Shown: positions 18,817-27,335 of the stretch, in pieces
How the letters are laid out: every line of letters begins with the position of its first letter
How positions within the stretch are numbered: position 1 is the first letter of the stretch
Source of the DNA: Desulfatibacillum sp.
GTDB lineage: Bacteria > Desulfobacterota > Desulfobacteria > Desulfobacterales > Desulfatibacillaceae
Assembly (NCBI GenBank): GCA_016342355.1
Contig: JAEINP010000003.1
Span: forward strand, 62,001 to 126,000
Direction of reading: 5' to 3'
Length of the DNA: 64,000 nt
Translations under genes and position numbers: made by a program
Notes under the pieces: generated by a model
Seen by the model: the letters and a program-made list of their open reading frames with translations, nothing else
What the model was told of the DNA's origin: nothing
Database searches by the model: none

Positions 18817-19814
18817 CGCAAACCCATTTAAGCCGGGAAATCTTTCCCGGCATCCACTGTATTACCCTGCCCCTGCCCGGAAAAAGGCCCGGCCCGGTGA
18901 ACGCCTACCTTTTTGTGGGGGATACCGTCACCCTGCTGGATACGGGCACTTCCCGCACCGTGGATATCCTGGGCCATGCCCTGGCCGAACTGGGCATGAG
19001 TTTTTCGGATATTGACCGCATTATGGTGACCCATGGCCATTTGGACCACTACGGGGGGGCGAAGAAAATCAAGGAGGCCTCCCGGTTTGAAATCGAACTG
19101 GTGGCCACCGAGGAAGATATCCGCGGCGTGGAGACAGGCAATACCGTTCCCCAAGCCAGTACTTCCTTTTTTTTACGGACCATGGGCGTGCCCTTTCTTT
19201 TTCCACCCCTTATGCGAACCCTTAATTTTTTCTTTGCAAGGATGGCCGACAATTGCCCGGTGGACGCCATTATGGAAGAAGGACAACGGCTGGACCTGGG
19301 CAAATACGAGGCCACAGTGGTTCGCACCCCGGGCCACACCCGGGGATCGGTCTGCCTGTTCCTGGAAAAGGAGGGCATCCTGTTCTCCGGGGACCACATC
19401 CTCAAGCATGTCACCCCCAATGCCCTGCCCATGCTGGAAGACTGGCCCGGCCTTCCTGAGCGGAAAAGCCAGGTGGAGTTTTACGAATCCATAGAGCGCA
19501 TCGAAGCCCTGGAACCCGCTGTGCTCCACACCGGGCATGGGAAAAGCATAACGGACCTGGCTTCCATCGCGGAATTTTACAGGGCGGCTTTTGAAGCGCG
19601 ACAAAAAAAAGTGCTCTCCATGATTCGCCCTAAAAACGACTCCGTGTTCACCATCGCCCGCAGGCTTTTTCCCAATATCGAACGCAACCTGCGATTTCCC
19701 ATGGAAATGTACCTCGCCATTTCCGAGGTGTACACGCACCTCCAGGTCCTGGAGGAGGAGGGGGAAGTTTGCACCGCCCTGGAAAAAAACCGTTTGCGGG
19801 TCTACCGAAACTAG
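18813..19814 (+). CDS. metallo-beta-lactamase-fold hydrolase (glyoxalase II-like)
   Basis: 333 residues. The metal-binding HxHxDH is T-HGHLDH, with H74, H76, D78 and H79. Further ligands are RTPGHTRGS and SGDHILKHVTP. The C-terminal 100 residues form the helical/winged domain common in MBL thioesterase-like proteins. It likely hydrolyses a thioester or lactone made by the pathway of its operon. The start overlaps the SDR stop by 4 bp, and the next gene starts 14 bp after its stop. Confidence 0.9.
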   Translation: MTQTHLSREIFPGIHCITLPLPGKRPGPVNAYLFVGDTVTLLDTGTSRTVDILGHALAELGMSFSDIDRIMVTHGHLDHYGGAKKIKEASRFEIELVATEEDIRGVETGNTVPQASTSFFLRTMGVPFLFPPLMRTLNFFFARMADNCPVDAIMEEGQRLDLGKYEATVVRTPGHTRGSVCLFLEKEGILFSGDHILKHVTPNALPMLEDWPGLPERKSQVEFYESIERIEALEPAVLHTGHGKSITDLASIAEFYRAAFEARQKKVLSMIRPKNDSVFTIARRLFPNIERNLRFPMEMYLAISEVYTHLQVLEEEGEVCTALEKNRLRVYRN

Positions 19815-19828
19815 TCAGGATAACAAAC

Positions 19829-20881
19829 ATGACGCCAAATCTTTCCAAATCGCTGGATTTTGCAGGAGGATGCGTGGACAGCGTATTCCTCATGCTGCCC
19901 AAAATATTAAAACCCTTCGCCAAGGCCAAGGACGTAGACAAACAGACCTACATGGCCCAGGTGGATTTTTACCTGGACCAGGGTTTTACAAACGATCCGG
20001 CCTCATTTTTCACCCTCCCCGACACCCCGCCCCAATTCCATTCCACCGATCGCGAGCCCTTCCTGGACGGCCATAAAGAAATCTTTACCTGGGAAAGCAA
20101 ATACGAGGCGAAAAATCCACTCATCCGCTTTCAATACGCCTCTTACCTGGATAACCGCACCGCCCATCTCCTGCGCTGGACCCACGGAGACCCGGGCCGA
20201 AAAACCGTGGTCTGCCTCCACGGCTTCATGCTTGGGGAACCCAACCAGGCCGAAAAAATGTTCAAGATCAAAACCCTTTATGAAAAGGGCCTGGATGTGG
20301 CCTTGTTCATCGCCCCTTTTCACTGGAAACGGGCGCCTGCCGGACCCAGCTCCGCCAACATGGCCATTCAGCCCGACAACGTGGCCATGACCGCCGAATT
20401 TTTCGGCCAGACCATGTTCGACCTCATGAGCGCCTTGTTGCTGCTTAAAAAACTGGGCGCCGGGGAAACCGGCCTCCTTGGCGCCAGCATGGGGGGCTAT
20501 ACAGCCGCCTTGTTTTCCTGCCTTGGCGATGTCCACAGCTTTGCGGCCATGATGGTGCCTGCCGTTAATTTCTCCAAACCCATGGGACCGGATTCCGTAT
20601 CCATGCCCTTTGATATGGACAAAACCATGAAGGAAAAGGTAAACAAGGTATGGCAATTTCATTCTCCCATGAACCTTATGCCCCGGATATCCCATGATCG
20701 CATTCTGGTCATAGCCTCCAGGGGCGACAAGCTGTGCCCCTTTGAATATGTGGAGGCCCTATGCCGCAAATGGCAGGGGGTGCGCCATATTTTCATGACC
20801 GGCGGGCACTGGATGGTCTTCAACGGAAAGGTTCGGGGCAGGGAATGGTACGGTTTTTTGCGTGACATGGGTTTTGTCTAA
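19829..20881 (+). CDS. alpha/beta hydrolase
   Basis: 350 residues from the ATG at 19829, preceded by AGGA. The upstream ATG at 19769 lies inside the previous gene. The oxyanion region is CLHGFML (near 129-135). The nucleophile is S220 in GASMGGY, the acid is in SRGDKLCP and the base is in GGHWMVF. These make a full catalytic triad with lipase/esterase-like spacing. An N-terminal helical stretch of about 90 residues precedes the core. It is part of the acyl-CoA dehydrogenase operon, so an ester or thioester substrate is likely, but this is inferred. Confidence 0.87.
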   Translation: MTPNLSKSLDFAGGCVDSVFLMLPKILKPFAKAKDVDKQTYMAQVDFYLDQGFTNDPASFFTLPDTPPQFHSTDREPFLDGHKEIFTWESKYEAKNPLIRFQYASYLDNRTAHLLRWTHGDPGRKTVVCLHGFMLGEPNQAEKMFKIKTLYEKGLDVALFIAPFHWKRAPAGPSSANMAIQPDNVAMTAEFFGQTMFDLMSALLLLKKLGAGETGLLGASMGGYTAALFSCLGDVHSFAAMMVPAVNFSKPMGPDSVSMPFDMDKTMKEKVNKVWQFHSPMNLMPRISHDRILVIASRGDKLCPFEYVEALCRKWQGVRHIFMTGGHWMVFNGKVRGREWYGFLRDMGFV

Positions 20882-20920
20882 AATCGCACATAGTGCATAA
20901 GCATTTAAGATGGAGGGGAT

Positions 20921-21199
20921 ATGCTTAAAAATCCGTTGTTCTGGTACGCCAGTATGGCCCTGACCGCGTTGGGGTGGCTCTTTTTCCTTTTCGGGCTCTT
21001 CGTTGGCCTGGGGGGCTTCTTCAAAACCCTGTGGATTGTGTTGGGCCTGATATTTTTCATCATCCACCCCTTGGAAGTCCTCCATGGAATCAAGGTGGGC
21101 GAAAAGGCCGGGGTTCCCAAATACACCGCAGCCCTTAAAACTTTCATTTTCGGCCTCACATGGTGGATACCTTTGAAAAACGGTGTTTTCAACGATTGA
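20921..21199 (+). CDS. small membrane protein, TMEM254/DUF4499-like
   Basis: 92 residues with three hydrophobic helices (about 8-30, 34-53 and 68-85). The HPLEVLHGIKVGEKAG segment between helices 2 and 3 recalls the TMEM254/DUF4499 family, which has no assigned activity. GGAGGGG precedes the ATG. It is the last gene of the 16155-21199 run, so a membrane role in the same lipid-related pathway is possible. The family assignment is from memory of the motif and is tentative. Confidence 0.65.
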   Translation: MLKNPLFWYASMALTALGWLFFLFGLFVGLGGFFKTLWIVLGLIFFIIHPLEVLHGIKVGEKAGVPKYTAALKTFIFGLTWWIPLKNGVFND

Positions 21200-21213
21200 T
21201 CCGACAAAACGCA

Positions 21214-21241
21214 AAGGGGATGTGCGCCTTCACATCCCCTT
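21214..21241 (+). terminator. hairpin between the lipid operon and acylphosphatase
   Basis: An 11-bp perfect stem (AAGGGGATGTG / CACATCCCCTT) with a 6-nt loop. There is no long T-run, so it could be a weak terminator or an RNA-processing/attenuation element ahead of acyP. Confidence 0.5.
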
Positions 21242-21262
21242 ATCCATTCCCGGAGGTTGCCC

Positions 21263-21544
21263 ATGACTGACAAAAAGCAGGTTCGGGCCAGGATAACTGG
21301 CGTTGTCCAGGGTGTCAGTTTTCGGTACGCCACCCAGCGAACCGCCAATGCCCATGGCGTCACAGGCTGGGTGCGGAACATGCCCGACGGCGCAGTGGAA
21401 GCGGTTTTCCAGGGCGATGCCAACGATGTGGACACAGTCCTGAACTGGTGCTGGACAGGCCCTTCGTTCGCCAGGGTGGACGATGTTTTCACCAAGGAAG
21501 AAACCGTGGAGGAAGAATTTTCATCGTTCCGCATCAGCTATTGA
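21263..21544 (+). CDS. acyP: acylphosphatase
   Basis: 93 residues covering the whole acylphosphatase fold. The phosphate loop GVVQGVSFR ends in the catalytic Arg, and the catalytic Asn is in GWVRNMPDGAVE. It hydrolyses acyl phosphates. The usual Arg after the first Gly of the GRVQG consensus is Val here, which is tolerated. The ATG at 21263 is chosen because CGGAGG sits 6 bp upstream. Its end overlaps the convergent membrane-protein gene by 11 bp. Confidence 0.93.
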   Translation: MTDKKQVRARITGVVQGVSFRYATQRTANAHGVTGWVRNMPDGAVEAVFQGDANDVDTVLNWCWTGPSFARVDDVFTKEETVEEEFSSFRISY

Positions 21545-22559
21545 CGCCTTTTTCCGTGTTGGCTGGCCCAGGTAATAATCCCAGCGCCTCCCTCTCTTCC
21601 CGGGCCACATCCTTGTCGGCCGAGCGGGTCCACATAACAAAACTCTTAAAATCCTCCCGGGCCAGACCGGTCTGACTCAGGCCCAATGCCGGATACAACA
21701 CTCCCCGTAGCAGCCAAAGCAAAAAGGCCAAAGCCCCCAAGGGAAAGACCACTCCGTTCAAAATTTTGATGACAAAAAGTCTGGCCACGCTAAGGGCGAT
21801 ATCCTTGGTGGCGGTGAGGGAATATTTCATCAGTTCCAGGGATTTTTGGTAGAGAAATTTGGCCTTGTCCGTGATTTTTTCAATACTATGAAAATCGGAC
21901 ATGTCAAAATGCTGGCCCACCTCGTCAAAGGATTGGAACAACGACGCTTCCAAAGGCGCAGTGGTAGCCCGGGAAAGATGCGCGGCAAGATAGACGGAAA
22001 AAGGAAGGACCAACATAAAGACAATGGCTGCCAGCAGGGTCATTTTGGCCACGCGCTCCACAGAAAACAGCCAGGCGTTGGTTTCCTTCAGCCAGGGTTT
22101 GAACAAATACCACAGACTGAATCCCGAAAGGGAAACCAACAACATGATATGGGCCACCGGATAGGCCCCTTGCAACACGCTTTTGGTCACGATGGAGAAC
22201 ATAATACTCAGGATTAGAATACGCCACGCTATGTTCAGATAATCCAGCACAGGCTGAAGCACGTCGCCCACCTCCATTTCCGTGCCTGCATTGGCGAAAA
22301 CCACCCCTGCCTCAAACTGGAGGGTGGTGCCCTCGATGATGTCCGCCGCTCCTTTGGCAAGGCCGATGGGGAGCATCAACTGGGCCGTATCCCTTATGGA
22401 GGTTTCCAGGAAGGTGTCATTGTATTGAGCGATGGGCGAAAGAACGGCCTTGTAGGCCTTTTCAGCCTGCCCGCCCGCCACAAGAACAAGGAGGATCAAC
22501 GCCAAAGCTACCGGCCAGAGCTGAAAAATCGCCCTTTGAATTCCGCGTTTCTTCGCCAT
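21534..22559 (-). CDS. uncharacterised multi-pass membrane protein
   Basis: About 341 residues from the ATG at 22559, which has GGGAGGG upstream; the TTG at 22601 is not needed. There is an N-terminal helix (about 10-30), a periplasmic-like segment rich in Asp/Glu, then further helices near 110-150, 175-200 and 275-300, and a charged tail. I recognise no family or catalytic motif. The upstream region contains a near-palindrome that may control it. Confidence 0.7.
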   Translation of the reverse strand: MAKKRGIQRAIFQLWPVALALILLVLVAGGQAEKAYKAVLSPIAQYNDTFLETSIRDTAQLMLPIGLAKGAADIIEGTTLQFEAGVVFANAGTEMEVGDVLQPVLDYLNIAWRILILSIMFSIVTKSVLQGAYPVAHIMLLVSLSGFSLWYLFKPWLKETNAWLFSVERVAKMTLLAAIVFMLVLPFSVYLAAHLSRATTAPLEASLFQSFDEVGQHFDMSDFHSIEKITDKAKFLYQKSLELMKYSLTATKDIALSVARLFVIKILNGVVFPLGALAFLLWLLRGVLYPALGLSQTGLAREDFKSFVMWTRSADKDVAREEREALGLLPGPANTEKGVNS

Positions 22560-22628
22560 GCCACCCTCCCTTCGATGTGCCTCTGCAAAAGATATTACCA
22601 ATAAATTTATTATAATACATTTTCATCA

Positions 22629-22644
22629 GGATACAATTGTGTCC
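22629..22644. promoter_or_regulatory. 16-bp near-perfect palindrome (GGATACAATTGTGTCC)
   Basis: A dyad with a single mismatched pair in the 220 bp between the divergent membrane protein and radical SAM genes. It is a candidate operator for either gene, and the regulator is unknown. Confidence 0.35.
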
Positions 22645-22779
22645 AGATAAAAATGAAATGCTACGGATTAGTGTGCGGACTCACACAAAGGGAAGACAAT
22701 AAACCAAGTGACAAACATCGGGAAAAGCCTTAAAAGACCAGAAGGTATATTTTATAAGAATATGGAGTAAATAGCCACC

Positions 22780-23676
22780 ATGAACGAAAATGCCATCCCG
22801 TCAGGGTTTCATTATGTAGGCAATTGCATCCGTCCCCCCAGCGAGGCCCATTCCATTCTTCTGCAGGCCACCCTGGGGTGCTCCCATTCCAAATGCACCT
22901 TTTGCGGGGCTTACAAAGACAAGAAATTCGCCATCAAGGATCGGAAATACCTGGAAAGCGACCTGGAATTCGCCCGCCATTATTGCCAGCGCCAGGACCG
23001 GGTGTTTGTCATGGATGGAGACGCCTTCATCATGCCCATGAAACACTGGAAATGGCTTTTAGGGGAAATCAGGGAAAAACTCCCCTGGGTAAAACGCACC
23101 ACATGCTACGCCAATTTGAAGTCCATCATGCTCAAATCGGACGAAGACCTGGCTTATCTTTTCGAATACGGGCTCAAGGCGGTTTTTTTGGGTCTGGAAT
23201 CGGGCCACGCCCAAGTAAGAAAGGACATCCGCAAGGGCGGGACTCCCGAAGAACTGATCCACCATTGCCAGCGTCTGAGAAAATCCGGCATCAAGCTGGT
23301 GTCCATCGTTCTTTTAGGCCTGGGCCAGATCGACCTGAGCATGGAGCACGCCAGGGAAACGGGCCGGGCTCTGTCGGCCATTGATCCCGAGGCTGTCAGC
23401 GCCCTGAGCCTCATGCCCCTGCCCAATACGCCCCTGGGGCAGGCCTATGAACGGGGAGAATATAAAATCCCCGATCCGTTGGGGATCATCCGGGAGTTGA
23501 GGGAGCTTGTGGGACACACCAATCTTTCCCGAGGGTCTTTCCGGTCTGTCCATGCCAGCAACTATCTGCCCATCGACGCCAAATTCCCCCGGGACAAGGA
23601 AGCGGTGCTGGCTCTCCTGGACCAGGCCCTGGCAGGGGATATCAATCTCAAACCGGAATGGATGCGGGGCCTGTAA
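22780..23676 (+). CDS. radical SAM protein
   Basis: 298 residues. The cluster motif is C34, C39 and C42 (GCSHSKCTFCG, a CX4CX2C spacing). The SAM/barrel pattern continues with a GLESG segment (KAVFLGLESGHAQVRKDIRKG) found in the Elp3/HemN-like group. There is no B12 domain and no extra ferredoxin domain. It probably performs a radical modification. The substrate is unknown, and the family is often annotated only as radical SAM protein. The MFS gene starts 3 bp after its stop, so the two are cotranscribed. Confidence 0.88.
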   Translation: MNENAIPSGFHYVGNCIRPPSEAHSILLQATLGCSHSKCTFCGAYKDKKFAIKDRKYLESDLEFARHYCQRQDRVFVMDGDAFIMPMKHWKWLLGEIREKLPWVKRTTCYANLKSIMLKSDEDLAYLFEYGLKAVFLGLESGHAQVRKDIRKGGTPEELIHHCQRLRKSGIKLVSIVLLGLGQIDLSMEHARETGRALSAIDPEAVSALSLMPLPNTPLGQAYERGEYKIPDPLGIIRELRELVGHTNLSRGSFRSVHASNYLPIDAKFPRDKEAVLALLDQALAGDINLKPEWMRGL

Positions 23677-23679
23677 CCC

Positions 23680-24855
23680 ATGAGCAAATCCTCTTCCGGC
23701 ATCCTGTTTTTACTTTCCGCCTCGGTGGGAGTCTCCATGATCGGGCTGGGCATCATCTGGCCCCTCATCCCGGTCTATGCCGTGGAAATGGGCGCCGGAG
23801 GTCTGTTGCTGGGGCTTATTATCGCCAGTTTCAATATGTCCAAAACCGTTTGTGGACCCTTTATGGGGCGGATTTCAGACCGATGGGGACGGAAGAAACT
23901 CATTGTGATCGGGCTGCTGGCATACGCCAGCATGTCGGTCCTTTACACCATGGCGCACAAAGCTGAACTGCTGATCTTTGTGCGGATATTCCACGGCATG
24001 GCTTCGGTCATGGTGGTGCCTATCGCCATGGCCATGGCTGCGGACATGGCGCCCAGGCATGAACTGGGCCTGTATATGGGAACCCTGAACATGGCCGTCA
24101 TGCTGGGCCTGGGGATCGGCCCCGCCCTGGGCGGAACCATCCGCGACCACCTTGGCATGAACGCCGCCTTTTACACCATGGGCGCCCTGGCCCTCCTGAC
24201 CTGCATTCTGGTCATCATTTTCATTCCGCCCGACTCCCAAACAAGGTCATTCAGGGAGGACCACAAGGCATATACGGTCAAACAAATATTCACCCATCGC
24301 ATAGCCCTGGGTATTATCGTTATGCGGTTTCTGGCTGCTTCAGGCCAGGGAGCGGTGTACACCTTTCTCCCCCTTCTCGCCCTGGAACTCGACCTGACAA
24401 GCTCCCAGGTGGGCGTTATACTCTCCGCCAATATTTTCCTCATCGCCTTTCTCCAACGGGCCAGCGGAAGGCTGGCGGACCGGATCAATCCCAAATATCT
24501 GGTGCTTGCGGGAACCTTCGCCGCAGGCTTGACCGTGTTGGGAATGCCTTTTGTGGGTGGCTTTTTCATGATCCTGATCCTGAACATCCTCATGGGCGCG
24601 GCCAACGGCGTGTCCCTGCCCGGCGGGCTGGTAATCACCGGCCAACTTGGGCGCACCATGGGCATGGCCTCCCTCATGAGCATCACCGACGCCGCCTGGA
24701 GCCTGGGCCTCATCGTCTCGCCCATCCTCTCCGGAATCATCCTGGACCTCTACGGACTGCCCTATGTCTTTGTTGTGGGAAGCGCTCTCATCCTCATCGG
24801 CGGAGTGGCCGTGAGTATTTTCCTGAAGGATTACCAGCCTGACCGGGAGTATTGA
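23680..24855 (+). CDS. major facilitator superfamily transporter
   Basis: 391 residues with 12 predicted helices. The loop 2-3 signature is GRISDRWGRKK (GxxxDRxGRR-like). It resembles the arabinose-efflux/multidrug branch. It should move a small solute by proton exchange. Coupling to the radical SAM gene (3 bp gap) suggests it may export or import the radical SAM product or substrate, which is inference. Confidence 0.9.
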   Translation: MSKSSSGILFLLSASVGVSMIGLGIIWPLIPVYAVEMGAGGLLLGLIIASFNMSKTVCGPFMGRISDRWGRKKLIVIGLLAYASMSVLYTMAHKAELLIFVRIFHGMASVMVVPIAMAMAADMAPRHELGLYMGTLNMAVMLGLGIGPALGGTIRDHLGMNAAFYTMGALALLTCILVIIFIPPDSQTRSFREDHKAYTVKQIFTHRIALGIIVMRFLAASGQGAVYTFLPLLALELDLTSSQVGVILSANIFLIAFLQRASGRLADRINPKYLVLAGTFAAGLTVLGMPFVGGFFMILILNILMGAANGVSLPGGLVITGQLGRTMGMASLMSITDAAWSLGLIVSPILSGIILDLYGLPYVFVVGSALILIGGVAVSIFLKDYQPDREY

Positions 24856-24913
24856 TTTGTGCTTGCATAATAGGGAATGGGCTCATCCCGCCCTCTGCCC
24901 GGGAACCGCGCAG

Positions 24914-24936
24914 AAAAAAAGCACAGCAAGCTGTGC
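24914..24936 (-). terminator. intrinsic terminator for the minus strand
   Basis: A 7-bp perfect stem (GCACAGC-AA-GCTGTGC) whose minus-strand reading is followed by seven T residues. It lies about 200 nt beyond the FmdE-family stop at 25136, giving that transcript a long 3' UTR. Confidence 0.7.
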
Positions 24937-25135
24937 GGATACATTGCTTCAATATTCCCAGTCGGTATATTTGACAGGATGGGCATTGGCTTGCCCAAAA
25001 CGGATAAAATCGAATGCGGCCGCAAGCATTTTGAAAGCATAGACATCAGTTACGGCGTGGGCGCCGCCATAGCGGACGCGAGGCTGTGACTTGTTCCATA
25101 GCAGGCATTTTCCAAGGCCCTCTCAACCATTTGAA

Positions 25136-25744
25136 TCAGGCTTTTTCCAGGCAGGCCCTGCACACCATTTTTCCGTCGGACTCGCACAGTTTGGATTCCA
25201 TGGTGGCCTCTCCGCAAGCTGCGCAAGGCAAGGATTGCATGATTCTGGCTTTGTGCGGCATGTTGATGGCCGCCGGGGCGAAATCAAAAATATTTTCGGC
25301 ATCCTCTTCAAGGATTTTATAGGATCTTTCGTGGTGCAGTTCCCAAAACCGTTTGTTGTCTTCGGGTGTGGCGGCATCTGCCATGCGCTTTTGAATCAGG
25401 GCCATGTGCTCGTCCGGCAGCTTGAATGCGTTGGGCTTCATGGACAACCGAACGCCCTGTCCCGATTTGCGGCTTAACAGGGAGAAGGCCGCCTTGCCGT
25501 AATCCTTATAGATCAGGTTGCCTTTGCCAAAGGTGCAGCCGGTAAGCACCTGGATGGCGTCCACCATGCAGGCGTCGGTTTCCACGACGGCCACCAGGTC
25601 TTCGTCTTCGGATCGGTTTTCCTTCAGCCATGCCAGGGCCGCCTTGGCGCCCTGATATCCGGTGGAAAGGCCGGGGCAAAGGTGTCCGTGGAAATCCAGG
25701 CACAGTTTAAAATCATTGCTTTGCAAAACTTCCTCTACAGTCAT
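25136..25744 (-). CDS. FmdE-family protein with C-terminal zinc finger
   Basis: 202 residues. The N-terminal FmdE domain has FHGHLCPGLSTGYQGAK, ETDACMVDAIQ and TFGKGNL, conserved Cys/His positions that bind metal. The C-terminus is a four-Cys zinc finger of the TraR/DksA type (CAACG then VCRAC). FmdE was named from formylmethanofuran dehydrogenase operons, but standalone bacterial members have no firm function and are often placed near molybdenum or formate metabolism. It is 36 bp downstream of rsmA on the same strand. Confidence 0.88.
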   Translation of the reverse strand: MTVEEVLQSNDFKLCLDFHGHLCPGLSTGYQGAKAALAWLKENRSEDEDLVAVVETDACMVDAIQVLTGCTFGKGNLIYKDYGKAAFSLLSRKSGQGVRLSMKPNAFKLPDEHMALIQKRMADAATPEDNKRFWELHHERSYKILEEDAENIFDFAPAAINMPHKARIMQSLPCAACGEATMESKLCESDGKMVCRACLEKA

Positions 25745-25780
25745 CTCAGAATCTCCTTGTTATGTGCGCCGCCGCTACAA

Positions 25781-26650
25781 TCAGGGCATCACGCTGGCGA
25801 CCGCTTGGGACAGGACAACAAACTCGTCCACGGAAAGGGTTTCGGCCCGGCGCATGGGGTCGATTCCTGCTTGACCCAAAGCCGTTTGGGCCAGCTCCCC
25901 GGTTAAGGGAAGTTCGCCATTGGACAAGGCGTTTTTGAGCGTTTTCCTTCTTTTGGAGAAGGCGGCTTTGACTACCGCAAAAAGGATGTCTTCATCCACG
26001 GCTGGGTCCGGCTTTTTAAAACGGAATTCCAGGACCTGGGAATCCACCTTGGGTTTGGGGTGGAAATGGGCGGGCCCCAGAGAATAAAGCACCCGGATTT
26101 GGGAGGTGTACTGGGCCAGGACAGTGATGCGGCCGTAGTCCTTGTTTCCCGGTTCCGCCATGATGCGTTGGGCCAGTTCGGTCTGGAACATGAGGGCGGC
26201 CTTCTTAAACAGTTCCCGGCTTTGAATCAGGCGGATTAAAACCTGGGAGGAAATGTTGTACGGAAGGTTGGCCATGACAACGAGGTTGGAACCTGCCCGG
26301 ACGGCGATTTCCCGGATATCGGTTTTCAGGATATCCTGGTTGAGGATTTCCACGTTTTTTATGTCCATGGATTCCACCTGATGAGTCAAAACCCTGACCA
26401 GGTTGGAATCCCATTCCACAGCAATCACCTGTTTGACCACATCGCTCATGGGGATAGTCAAGGCGCCCAGGCCAGGGCCGATTTCCAGGACCACATCGTC
26501 GGGGCTCAGGTCCGCCCGGTTCACACAGGCCAGGGCTGTAGCGGGGTCCGCCAAAAAATTTTGGCCCTTTGATTTTTTTGGTTTTAAGTCAAAGGCGGCA
26601 AGCAATGCCTTGGCTGAAAGGGCTCTTGTTTTTTTATCTGATTCATTCAT
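25781..26650 (-). CDS. rsmA: RsmA (KsgA), 16S rRNA dimethyladenosine transferase
   Basis: 289 residues with the expected signatures: GQNFLADP at the N-terminus, the SAM loop EIGPGLGALT, and the catalytic NLPYNISS. The C-terminal helical domain has AAFSKRRKTLKNAL. It dimethylates two adjacent adenines near the 3' end of 16S rRNA (m6-2A1518 and m6-2A1519 in E. coli numbering) during small-subunit assembly. Length and motif order are standard. It forms a two-gene unit with the FmdE-family gene. Confidence 0.96.
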   Translation of the reverse strand: MNESDKKTRALSAKALLAAFDLKPKKSKGQNFLADPATALACVNRADLSPDDVVLEIGPGLGALTIPMSDVVKQVIAVEWDSNLVRVLTHQVESMDIKNVEILNQDILKTDIREIAVRAGSNLVVMANLPYNISSQVLIRLIQSRELFKKAALMFQTELAQRIMAEPGNKDYGRITVLAQYTSQIRVLYSLGPAHFHPKPKVDSQVLEFRFKKPDPAVDEDILFAVVKAAFSKRRKTLKNALSNGELPLTGELAQTALGQAGIDPMRRAETLSVDEFVVLSQAVASVMP

Positions 26651-26740
26651 AATGGCACTATACCGGAACGGGTGAAAAAAATCATTTGTTTATTTTTGTT
26701 TGACTTAAATAGCAAATCAGGTATTAATTCCTTAAAATCC

Positions 26741-26768
26741 TTGACTTTAGGTTAAGTGGTCGTTTATG
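26741..26768 (+). promoter_or_regulatory. probable promoter for the winged-helix gene
   Basis: TTGACT (26741-26746) and TTTATG (26763-26768) with a 16 bp spacer, 46 bp before the start codon at 26814. Confidence 0.35.
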
Positions 26769-26813
26769 AAACATTAGTAGAAAAATAGCAATGTCTAGTT
26801 CAAGGAGAGGGAG

Positions 26814-27203
26814 ATGGACAAGGTGGAAAAGGAAAAGCGCAATATGAGCCTGGACAGGATGGTGAAACTTTTTCTTCAGTATTACCGGATTCCGACCAAG
26901 AAGGATTTGGAAAAGTTAATGGACCGGATAGACAGGCTGGAAAAATCCATCAAAACCAAGGTGGCGGAGGCGGGCAGGATTCGCGGAAGAGTCGGCAGAA
27001 AAAAGGATGAACCGAGCCTTGGCCTGACGGCTTCCGATCTGGTGGAGGAAGTAATCCGGGCGACTGGCGACAAGGGTATTAGCATTCCGGCCATCAAGGA
27101 CGCCACGGGCTTCGAAGACAAAAAATTGCGCAATATCATTTTTCGTCTGAACAAACTGGAAAGAATTTCCCGAAAATCCCGGGGGGTTTACATAGCCCCG
27201 TAA
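26814..27203 (+). CDS. small coiled-coil/winged-helix protein, putative DNA-binding
   Basis: 129 residues. The first 55 form a charged amphipathic helix or coiled coil (LEKLMDRIDRLEKSIK). A basic RG(R/K) hinge follows, then a C-terminal winged-helix-like segment (VIRATGDKGISIPAIKD, ELRN-like KKLRNIIFRLNKLERI, GVYIAP). A dimeric DNA-binding or nucleoid role is plausible, but no named family is recognised. AAGGAGAGGGAG precedes the ATG. Monocistronic: a terminator follows at 27256. Confidence 0.7.
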   Translation: MDKVEKEKRNMSLDRMVKLFLQYYRIPTKKDLEKLMDRIDRLEKSIKTKVAEAGRIRGRVGRKKDEPSLGLTASDLVEEVIRATGDKGISIPAIKDATGFEDKKLRNIIFRLNKLERISRKSRGVYIAP

Positions 27204-27255
27204 TTTTTTTCCATTCCTGTTATTGATCTAAGGCTTCCACTCCTTATATTATTAC

Positions 27256-27304
27256 AAGGCCCGCCTTCCCCATCGTTTGGAGGGAATCCGGGCCTTTAAA
27301 TTTT
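27256..27304 (+). terminator. intrinsic terminator
   Basis: A long hairpin (AAGGCCCG...TTCCC / GGGAA...CGGGCCTT) followed by TAAATTTT, between the winged-helix gene and the M16C peptidase gene. Confidence 0.75.
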
Positions 27305-27335
27305 CCTGGTCACCCCGTAAAGGATAACATACTCC

